Assembly (NCBI RefSeq): GCF_028435365.1
Contig: NZ_JAGTJJ010000012.1
Span: 1 to 64,000, forward strand
DNA: 64,000 nt
Direction of reading: 5' to 3'
Source: Polyangium jinanense
Lineage (GTDB): Bacteria; Myxococcota; Polyangia; Polyangiales; Polyangiaceae
Below the pieces are notes generated by a model that made no database searches, had not been told where the DNA came from, and worked only from the letters and a program-made list of their open reading frames with translations. Of the stretch, positions 57,603-64,000 are shown in pieces (position 1 is the first letter of the stretch; every line of letters starts with the position of its first letter). The translations under genes were made by a program, and so were the position numbers.

Positions 57603-58895
57603 CTAGAACTCCCCGTCCGCGATCGCTCGCATCAGCACCTGCATCGTCACGATCCCCAGGTACCGACCGTGGTGCTCCACGATCACCGGATCGTACGTGC
57701 GTGGCTCGTCCCGCGACGTCGCGAGCCGCAGCGCGACCGGCAGCGGCGTCGCCTCGTCCACCCGCAACGGATGCGGATCCATCAGCGTAGCGATCGGAGA
57801 ACCACCGCGGCGCGTATGCGAGAGCTCGTCCAGAAGCCGCTCCCGCGTCGCGAGCCCCAGCACGTGTCCCTCACAGTCCACCACCGGCAGCGCCGCGTAC
57901 GTGGTCGATCGCCGCAGCGCCTCCGCGACCTCTCCCGCGGGCGTTCCTGGCAGCACGGACGCATGGGATCCGCGCAGCGCGCTGATCGTGCGCGGCGGTG
58001 GGATCGACCGCCCATCCCGCTCCGTTTGCCGCGCCGCGCGCCGCACGAGATCCTTCACGCTCGTCGTCAAAGGCGAAAGCTCCGGCGCAGGCCTCGCGAG
58101 CAGGTAGCCCTGACCAAGCTCCACGCCGCACGCGAGCAGCGCGTGCAGATCGTGTTCGTCCTCGATGCCCTCCGCGATCACCTGAATCCCCGCGCGCCGA
58201 CCAAAATCCGCCAGCGACCGCACGAGGTGCGCGCGCAGCGGATCCCCCGAAAGGTGCCGCACGATCGCCTTGTCGAGCTTCAAAAAATGCGGCCGCACGC
58301 GCACGAGCGCCGTCAGCGACGCGTACCCCGCACCCACGTCGTCGAGCGCGATCCGAAACCCTTGGCTCGCGTAGTGCCGGACGATCCGTTCCAGACGATC
58401 GCTGTCGAGCACCGCGCCCGACTCCGTCAACTCGAGGACGATGCGCGTCGGCGCGACCCCATGCTCCTCCAGCAGCCGTCGCGTGAACCCCGCGCTGAAC
58501 GCCGGGTCGTCGATCACCCGTGGATCGACGTTCAGGAAAAACACGCCCTCGGATCCGCCGCGCGCGAGCGTCTCGATCCCGATCTCGCGGAAGCGCCGGT
58601 CGACGGCCACGAGTCTTCCGTGCGAGTGCGCCATCTCGAGCAGCGCCTGCGGCCCCGACACACCACGCGCGTGCGCCTCGGACGCACCAGGACCGAGGCG
58701 TCCGAGCACCTCGCGCCCCATCACCTCGCCCGTGCCGAGATCCACGATCGGCTGGAAAGCCACGTGCAGGTGTTCACTCACGAGCAGATCGTCGAGCCAG
58801 GTCGCGGCGGTCGACACCGCGCCCGATCCTGGCGGGATCGTCCCGAGGGTATCCTCCCTCGCCGCCGCTTCTGCGCGCTGCTCACCGGCCTTCAT
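57603..58895 (-). CDS. EAL-domain c-di-GMP phosphodiesterase with CBS pair
   Basis: 430 residues. EAL domain about 30-280: FQPIVDLGTGEVMGREVLGRL (EAL is EVL), LNVDPRV (Asn), VLELTES (Glu), IALDDVGAGYASL (DD), FLKLDKAIVR (Lys), VIAEGIEDE (Glu) and ELGQGYLLARP (Gln). All metal and catalytic positions are present, so hydrolysis of cyclic di-GMP is plausible. A linker leads to two CBS modules (about 310-430: ASVLPGTPAGEVAEALRRST and SPIATLMDPHPLRVDEATPL) that may bind nucleotides and control activity. No GGDEF. It diverges from the phospholipase D gene. Confidence 0.88.
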   Translation of the reverse strand: MKAGEQRAEAAAREDTLGTIPPGSGAVSTAATWLDDLLVSEHLHVAFQPIVDLGTGEVMGREVLGRLGPGASEAHARGVSGPQALLEMAHSHGRLVAVDRRFREIGIETLARGGSEGVFFLNVDPRVIDDPAFSAGFTRRLLEEHGVAPTRIVLELTESGAVLDSDRLERIVRHYASQGFRIALDDVGAGYASLTALVRVRPHFLKLDKAIVRHLSGDPLRAHLVRSLADFGRRAGIQVIAEGIEDEHDLHALLACGVELGQGYLLARPAPELSPLTTSVKDLVRRAARQTERDGRSIPPPRTISALRGSHASVLPGTPAGEVAEALRRSTTYAALPVVDCEGHVLGLATRERLLDELSHTRRGGSPIATLMDPHPLRVDEATPLPVALRLATSRDEPRTYDPVIVEHHGRYLGIVTMQVLMRAIADGEF

Positions 58896-59059
58896 CGGTA
58901 GGTCAATCCTCCGGTCTCCTCATACTACCGGTTTTTTTCGGGACGGTAGCATTCCCGTTTCTTGCGAACGTACGTACGCAGCCGTTCGTGGTTTTGCTCG
59001 CGTATGCACGCTTTCGAGTCTGCCCGCTCGGCTCTAGGGCTTTCCTTAGAGGAGGACGT

Positions 59060-60856
59060 ATGCCGAGGGAACGGGCCACGTTCGATGTCCTGGTCACGAC
59101 GCCTCACGGCGCGCCTGTCCAGGGTGCATCCGTGCGTCTCCTCGGCCCGCGGGGGGCCCTGGTAGCGGAGGAGTTCACGCCCGGCCGGAGCCGCGTCGTC
59201 TTGCCGCGGCGCGGCGATTACGAGCTCATCGTGGAGCCCGGGGCCTCGCCGTTCGAGCTCAAGCCGCTCCGCACCACGCTTTTCCTGACACCCGGCAAAT
59301 GCGGGAGCTCCCTCGCCGCGATGAGCGGCCTCGATGGCGTGCGCTCCCGCGTCGAACGTATCGAATGCGCGGAAGGTCGCATCACGGTCCACGTCGTCCT
59401 CGATTACGTATGGTTTTCCCACATGGGGTATCCGCCGACGCTCGGCAATCGGGTGGACATCCTCGTCGACGGAGAGGACGGCTGGCGCGCGGTGGCCGAG
59501 GCGCTCCTGGAGGCGCGCCGCACGATTCGCGTCACCACGTGGGTCTACGAGCCGGAGCTCGAGCTCTTGCGCCCCGATCCACTCGCCGAGCCTGCCGATC
59601 GCGAGGCCTATACCATCCAGCGCATCCTCGAATCCCGGGCCCAGGCGTCCGTCACCGTGCAACTCCTTCTCTGGGATCCGCCCCTCTTGCCCATTCCCGG
59701 CGAGGCGCGGCGCGTCGCGCTCACCGAGGGAGACGGATTCGAGGTCCTCACCGAGAAAAACCCGACCGAGCGCCCGATCTTCGACGAACGTCATTCGCTG
59801 GGAAACTTCCTTTTCGGCGACGTCCAGATCGGCTCGTTTCACCAGAAAACCGTGGTCGTCGACGGTCGCATCGGGTTTTGCGGCGGCATGAACATGCGCC
59901 AGAACGACTGGGACACCCGGCATCACCGTCTCTTCGAGCCGGGCCGGTGCCGCTTCTCGCGGCCGGGCTCGTTCCGCGCCCGCGTCAAGGAAGGCCTCTG
60001 CGCCGCAGACCACCCGCCCCGCCACGATTTCGTGGCCCGTATCGAGGGCCCGAGCGTCGCCCACCTCGAAGAGAACTTCCGGGAGCGGTGGAATCGCCTC
60101 CTCGAGCGCGGCGCACCGAACGCCGAGCGCTCCACGCCCGTCCCCCCGCCCGAGCCCGCCGTGCTCCCCGAGGCGCCCGGGCGTGCTGTCGTGCAGGTCG
60201 TCCGCACCATGCCCGCGCCCCACACCGAGCGCGGCATTCTCGACGTCTACCTCCGCGCCGTCGCCGCCGCCCGCCGCCTCATTTACGTCGAGGACCAGTA
60301 TTTCCGGTCCACCTACGTCAGCGAGGCGATCGTCGAAGCAGCCCGGAAAAACCCGCGCCTCGCGGTCCTCGTCATCACGAGCGAGGCGCAAGCGAACCAC
60401 CCGCTCACCGGCGCGTGGAGCCACGCCTGCTTCGAGCGCATCCGCGAGGCCATCCCCGATTTCGAGCTCTACTCGCTGCGCTGCGCCGGCCGCGATGGGC
60501 GCGGCAAGCGCCGCGTCCAGGAGGTCGACCATCACGGCAAGTTGCTCCTCGTCGACGACGTGTTCGTCATGGTGGGGAGCTGCAACGTGAACGACCGCGG
60601 CTTCGAATACGAGGGCGAGTGCAACGTGGCCATCGTCGATCCGGCCTTCGCCGCCACGTTCCGCCTCGGCCTCTTCCGCGATTACCTCGGCGGCGATCCA
60701 CGCCTCGGAAAGGACATCGAGCGCGACGTCGCGATCTTCCGCGAGCACGCCGCGCGTCATGCCGAGCGCCCGCCCGACGGCGATCCACACCCGTACGTCG
60801 TCCCGTTCGCCCCGCGCCCCCGCCGCTCGCAGATCTTCGGCCGCAGCGTCTTCTGA
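59060..60856 (+). CDS. Phospholipase D-family protein
   Basis: 598 residues with two HKD motifs: FHQKTVVVDGRIGFCGGMN and VDHHGKLLLVDDVFVMVGSC. Each has His-x-Lys-(x4)-Asp, and Asn/Ser-bearing GSCN or GGMN follow. The region YVEDQYFRSTY is typical of the PLD/cardiolipin-synthase group. An N-terminal beta-sandwich-like domain (residues 1-90, FDVLVTTPHGAPVQGASVRL) is carboxypeptidase-regulatory/Ig-like. No signal peptide, so the enzyme is cytoplasmic or uses an unrecognised export route. GAGGAGGACGT precedes the ATG. Confidence 0.88.
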   Translation: MPRERATFDVLVTTPHGAPVQGASVRLLGPRGALVAEEFTPGRSRVVLPRRGDYELIVEPGASPFELKPLRTTLFLTPGKCGSSLAAMSGLDGVRSRVERIECAEGRITVHVVLDYVWFSHMGYPPTLGNRVDILVDGEDGWRAVAEALLEARRTIRVTTWVYEPELELLRPDPLAEPADREAYTIQRILESRAQASVTVQLLLWDPPLLPIPGEARRVALTEGDGFEVLTEKNPTERPIFDERHSLGNFLFGDVQIGSFHQKTVVVDGRIGFCGGMNMRQNDWDTRHHRLFEPGRCRFSRPGSFRARVKEGLCAADHPPRHDFVARIEGPSVAHLEENFRERWNRLLERGAPNAERSTPVPPPEPAVLPEAPGRAVVQVVRTMPAPHTERGILDVYLRAVAAARRLIYVEDQYFRSTYVSEAIVEAARKNPRLAVLVITSEAQANHPLTGAWSHACFERIREAIPDFELYSLRCAGRDGRGKRRVQEVDHHGKLLLVDDVFVMVGSCNVNDRGFEYEGECNVAIVDPAFAATFRLGLFRDYLGGDPRLGKDIERDVAIFREHAARHAERPPDGDPHPYVVPFAPRPRRSQIFGRSVF

Positions 60857-60916
60857 CGCTCCCCGCGCGCCTCCCCCCTTGACGGACGCGCCTCGCTCCG
60901 ATGTTCTCTCGCTGCC

Positions 60917-61582
60917 ATGCAGATCGACCGCTCCCGATTTCTCCTCCTCACCGCGACCATGGCCTCCGGCGCGTGCGGCGGCGCCGCGCAACCCGGGGCC
61001 GGTGATCCCGTCGTCGCGGCGCCGGTCGTCACGTTGCCCGAGGAGGACAAACCCGCCGAATCCCGCACGACCGCAGGCTCGCCGGGCCAGCCGGGCGTGG
61101 GCGAGCCGAGCGAGGAGGTCCGCGCGACGCTCGAAGGGGCCGGCTCCTCGTCCGGCGACGAGCCTTCCGTGTGCGACGACGGCGGTCCGGCGCCGAAGGG
61201 GTGTGACACCCTGCGCGCGCCGGGGCCTCAATGCGAGAGCTTCATCGATACCCGCGACATGTGCGGCAAGCTCGCGCACGGGCTCAAGCCCCGCGTGGCG
61301 GAGAAGGTCGTCGATTGCCTGCTCGCGAAGAGCGGCAAGCAGTCGCTCTGCACCTTCGACATCGCGAACCAGTGCGGGATGTCGGCCGTGCGCAAGGCGT
61401 CGTGCATCGAGCCCTCCACGCAATCGGCGTGCGCCCCCGCCGTGAAGAGCTGCGGCGGCCGGCTCGCGATGAAGGATTGCCAGGCGCTCCTCTCGTCCGT
61501 GAACCGCAAGAACCGCGAGAACATGCTCGCCTGCGTGACCGAGGGTTGCTCGATCGATTATTGTATGTATTCGGTGGAATAG
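60917..61582 (+). CDS. Cys-rich lipoprotein of unknown function
   Basis: 221 residues with a signal ending ASGAC (Cys20), a Pro/Gly/Ala/Glu linker and a mature helical domain with about 13 Cys (CDTLRAPGPQCESF, MCGKLAHGLKPRVAEKVVDC, LCTFDIANQCGMSAVRKASC, CAPAVKSCGGRLAMKDCQAL, CVTEGCSIDYC). Even spacing of Cys suggests a disulphide-linked helix array. No family recognised. It is convergent with the DUF2330 gene and only 7 bp apart from it. Confidence 0.7.
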   Translation: MQIDRSRFLLLTATMASGACGGAAQPGAGDPVVAAPVVTLPEEDKPAESRTTAGSPGQPGVGEPSEEVRATLEGAGSSSGDEPSVCDDGGPAPKGCDTLRAPGPQCESFIDTRDMCGKLAHGLKPRVAEKVVDCLLAKSGKQSLCTFDIANQCGMSAVRKASCIEPSTQSACAPAVKSCGGRLAMKDCQALLSSVNRKNRENMLACVTEGCSIDYCMYSVE

Positions 61583-61589
61583 CGGGGGA

Positions 61590-63116
61590 TCAAGCGGGCA
61601 GGGGAGAACGCGCGCCACGCAGGCGCCGCCGCGCGAGGGCGAGCATGCCCGCGCCGAGTGTCGAGAGGATCACGACGAACGTCCCGCGATCCTTGTTCGA
61701 GCCATTGCCGTTCTCGGGCAGGAGCGCCACGCCGGACGGGCAGATCGTCTCCACGTTCGTCGACGACCGCGCCCGGATTTCGTGCTCCACCTCGACCTGG
61801 TTCTCCGCAGGCTCGACCTCCAGATCCTTCACCAGCGCCGCGCGCGGCAGCCTCGCTTCGAGCCGCGTCAGCCACACGTCACTCGGGTGCAGGCCATTCA
61901 GCGCCGTCGCCACGTCGTCCAGCGTCGAATCCACGAGCTGGTCGTTCTCGCCGCATTCGAAGAGCCGCGCGTCGATCTCCCCCGCGGCCACCTCGCCGCA
62001 GGACGGATCATTCGACGGAACGCCTGCCGGACACGGATCCACGACCATCCGGTTGTCCTTCGCGAACGTGTTGAAGGTCGACACGCACGACTCGTCGGTC
62101 GTCTCCTTGTTGATCACGCCCTGGCCGACGTACCCCTCCGCGATCGTGCGCGCGGTGCGCGAGGGGAAGCCGAATTCGTCGACCTCCAGCGTGAGCTGCA
62201 CATTCCCCCGCACCGCGCCTTCGATCGGCGCGAGCAGCGCCTGCGGTTTCGCGAACGTCGTGACCCACGTGGCGCCGTCGTTCGCCGCGAGCATCTTTTC
62301 CCGCAGCGTGGCGTAGTTCGAGGCGTTCGTCGAGAAATCCCACGACACGAGATCCGCCGGGACGAGCGCATTCGCGAAATTCTTCGCGCCCCATCGCCCC
62401 TCGGTGATCAAAAACAGCGTGATGTCCACGTTCGCCCCCGTGCCGACCGCGACCATGCGCAGCGGCAAGGTCGGGCTGATGCCGGGTTGCCATACGCGGA
62501 CCGGCTTCATTTCGTTCACGCCTTTGCCCGGCTGCAGCCGGAGCGCGATGAAATCGAACCCCTCGTCGATGTACGCGTCGATCACCGGCGCCGTCTCCGG
62601 GGGAATCGTGTATCCGGCGGTCGTCAGCCAATCGTCGAGCACGCCCGGCGTCTCGGTGCTCAGCGTCACGGTCTCGAACGGCCCCACCGTGCCGCGGTGC
62701 ACCACGGTCACGCCTCCGCCGTTCGGCGCGAACTCGCCTCCGACCCCCGCGAAATCGGCCTGCGCGCACCCGCAATCGAAATCGGGGCCATTGTTGCAGC
62801 TGATCGGCGGCGCGAACACCGTGGTCGACGTCGCCGCGTCCAGCGTCTCGAACCAGGCGTCGGTGGAGATCTCGATGACCGCGCCCGGCTTCACCGGCAA
62901 AAGCCAGCCCCAGCTCTCGGGGTCGCCGTCGTATCGGATCTGATCCCAGAGCACCGTCTGCTTCGGTGAGACCGAGAGCGCCATCCGGTGCGCGTTCACG
63001 ATGGTGTTCACCATGGGCGGGACCACGCAGCCGCCGCACGCGTGGGCGTCGCTCGGCGCGAGCAACGCGGCGAGAGGGGCGGAGACGAGGAGGGTCGCAA
63101 GCAAGGATGTCTTCAT
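61590..63116 (-). CDS. DUF2330-family exported protein
   Basis: 508 residues. A signal peptide ends near AHAC and is followed by GGCVVPP, the Cys-Gly-Gly-Cys start of DUF2330 proteins. Family signatures are VNAHRMALSVSPKQTVLWDQ, ESWGWLLPVKPGAVIEIS, CGCAQADF, TLPLRMVAVGTGANVDITLF and WLTRLEARLP. A C-terminal hydrophobic helix and RRRLRG form an anchor like a MYXO-CTERM without the Cys-Gly-Cys. Common in myxobacteria; function unknown. GGGAGACC precedes the ATG at 63116. Confidence 0.85.
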   Translation of the reverse strand: MKTSLLATLLVSAPLAALLAPSDAHACGGCVVPPMVNTIVNAHRMALSVSPKQTVLWDQIRYDGDPESWGWLLPVKPGAVIEISTDAWFETLDAATSTTVFAPPISCNNGPDFDCGCAQADFAGVGGEFAPNGGGVTVVHRGTVGPFETVTLSTETPGVLDDWLTTAGYTIPPETAPVIDAYIDEGFDFIALRLQPGKGVNEMKPVRVWQPGISPTLPLRMVAVGTGANVDITLFLITEGRWGAKNFANALVPADLVSWDFSTNASNYATLREKMLAANDGATWVTTFAKPQALLAPIEGAVRGNVQLTLEVDEFGFPSRTARTIAEGYVGQGVINKETTDESCVSTFNTFAKDNRMVVDPCPAGVPSNDPSCGEVAAGEIDARLFECGENDQLVDSTLDDVATALNGLHPSDVWLTRLEARLPRAALVKDLEVEPAENQVEVEHEIRARSSTNVETICPSGVALLPENGNGSNKDRGTFVVILSTLGAGMLALARRRLRGARSPLPA

Positions 63117-63212
63117 GAAGGTCTCCCATCGCGCCGGGAATGAGGCGCGGCGCGGGGCCATCGTAGAGCAAATCGCCCCCGTCGATCGGGCTTTCGCCCT
63201 CCGACCTGTCGC

Positions 63213-64000
63213 TCAGTCCCGGGGCGGAGGTATTTCGCCTTGGTTTCCCACCCCCGGGGGAAGGAAGGGGAGCTCCACGAGGAACGTCGCTCCGGCGTTT
63301 GGCTGGCTTTCCACGCGGACGGACCCGCCATGCGAGGTCACGATCCAGTGCACCAGGTACAGCCCGAGGCCGAGGCCCCCGAAATTCTGCGCCGGCACCG
63401 CGCGCTCGAAGCGATTGAAGATCTTGGCCTGATCTTTCTCCGCAATTCCGATTCCATGGTCCCGGACGACGAGCAACGCCGAGGCGGCCTGCCTGCGCAC
63501 GGTCACGTGAATGGGCTGATGCTTGCCGTATTTCATCGCGTTCGACAGGAGGTTCACCACGACCTGCTCCAGGCGGGACTTGTCCCAGGACCCCACCACG
63601 GGCGCGTCCATCTCGAGCTCCATCCGGCAGCCCGCCGATGCGAGCTGCGGGGCCATTCGCCGGGCGACCTCGCGGGTCAGGGCGGAGAGCTCGACCGGCT
63701 CGAAGGTGAGCGTCAGCCGTCCGCTGTGCAGCCTCGCAACATCGAGCAGCTCGTCCACCAGGTGCCCGAGCCGCGCGACCTGCCGATGGAGGACCTGGAG
63801 CATCGTCTCGATCCGTGCCGGGGTGAGAGGCACGGACGGGTCGCGGCGCATGAGCCGCTCGACCAGCTGAATCTGCAATTGCAGCGACGCGAGCGGGGTC
63901 TTGAGCTCGTGGGAGGCGACCATGAGGAATTCGTCCCGGAGTCCGATCGCCTCCTGGGCTTTGGCGTACAGCCGGGCATTGTCGAGCGCGAGCGCTGCGC
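63213..64000 (-). CDS. Sensor histidine kinase (5' part beyond the window)
   Basis: The C-terminal 262 residues are visible. From the window edge: AALALDNARLYAKAQEAIGL (end of a GAF domain), then the H-box SHELKTPLASLQLQ, N-box NLLSNAMKYGK, G1 DHGIGI, F-box FNRFERA and G2 GGLGLGLYLVHWIV. This is a complete HATPase/HisKA core, so it is an active-type kinase. It is last towards 63213; the N-terminal sensor lies outside the window. The ATG at 63923 within DEFLMVASHELK is only internal. Confidence 0.9.
   Translation of the reverse strand, partial: AALALDNARLYAKAQEAIGLRDEFLMVASHELKTPLASLQLQIQLVERLMRRDPSVPLTPARIETMLQVLHRQVARLGHLVDELLDVARLHSGRLTLTFEPVELSALTREVARRMAPQLASAGCRMELEMDAPVVGSWDKSRLEQVVVNLLSNAMKYGKHQPIHVTVRRQAASALLVVRDHGIGIAEKDQAKIFNRFERAVPAQNFGGLGLGLYLVHWIVTSHGGSVRVESQPNAGATFLVELPFLPPGVGNQGEIPPPRD

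Noticed and set aside
1..64000. tRNA, rRNA or riboswitch genes
   Set aside because: I looked in the intergenic regions for cloverleaf arms and conserved rRNA or riboswitch cores and saw none; a covariance-model scan (tRNAscan-SE, Rfam) would settle this.

Overview
The window reads as chromosomal DNA of a GC-rich, predatory-type deltaproteobacterium (Myxococcota, most likely Polyangiales). The signs are lipoprotein signal peptides on many secreted proteins, Asp-box/TolB-like propellers, a MYXO-CTERM-type tail (Cys-Gly-Cys, hydrophobic helix, Arg cluster), a DUF2330 protein, discoidin-type domains, an EAL-CBS protein and a VIT/VWA-sigma factor operon. This is inference from protein character. 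No rRNA or tRNA gene was recognised.

Layout. 1-12750: ACE-type peptidase lipoprotein, HAD phosphatase, VOC protein, a 42/43-bp tandem array, a CxxCH/TolB-like lipoprotein, a MYXO-CTERM protein, a translationally coupled VIT/VWA - ECF sigma - small protein operon, then a small membrane protein, a Rnk/GreA-type protein and a PfpI-type protein. 12770-21950: three giant paralogous lipoproteins, each overlapping the next by ATGA. 22005-28793: SnoaL-like protein, SRAP (YedK-type) protein, degenerate-receiver/GAF protein, then an operon of a STAS-like protein, a DUF2236 (MpaB/Lcp) haem oxygenase, a cyclic-nucleotide-sensor/methyltransferase fusion and a second STAS-like protein. 28817-31732: secreted or lipoprotein genes of unknown function, partly less GC-rich, and a 173-bp tandem repeat.

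31753-43750 is a mosaic island. Pieces of one IS91-like rolling-circle transposase alternate with complete or truncated genes that look as if they came from different donors: SDR, end of an EmrB-type transporter, VOC protein, DUF4386 plus LysR pair, two esterases, acyltransferase end, DUF5694. A short junction element ending TTTATTTGTCCTAGGTGC recurs three times in full and once in part, each time just before a cargo block. The island lies between two copies of the 3' end of a TPR gene.

43658-64000: TPR protein, duplicated-discoidin protein, an AddB/AddA-type helicase-nuclease pair, a four-helix-bundle gene bracketed by inverted hexamer arrays, a membrane protein, a probable lipoprotein-anchored GIY-YIG-like toxin with an RraB-like putative immunity gene, a second 42/43-bp array, EAL-CBS protein, phospholipase D, a Cys-rich lipoprotein, DUF2330 protein and the 3' part of a sensor histidine kinase cut by the window edge.

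The strongest leads are the IS91-type mosaic, the toxin/RraB pair, the cNMP-methyltransferase/MpaB operon, the inverted hexamer arrays, and two unrelated 42/43-bp arrays with the same helical-turn period next to similar hairpins.
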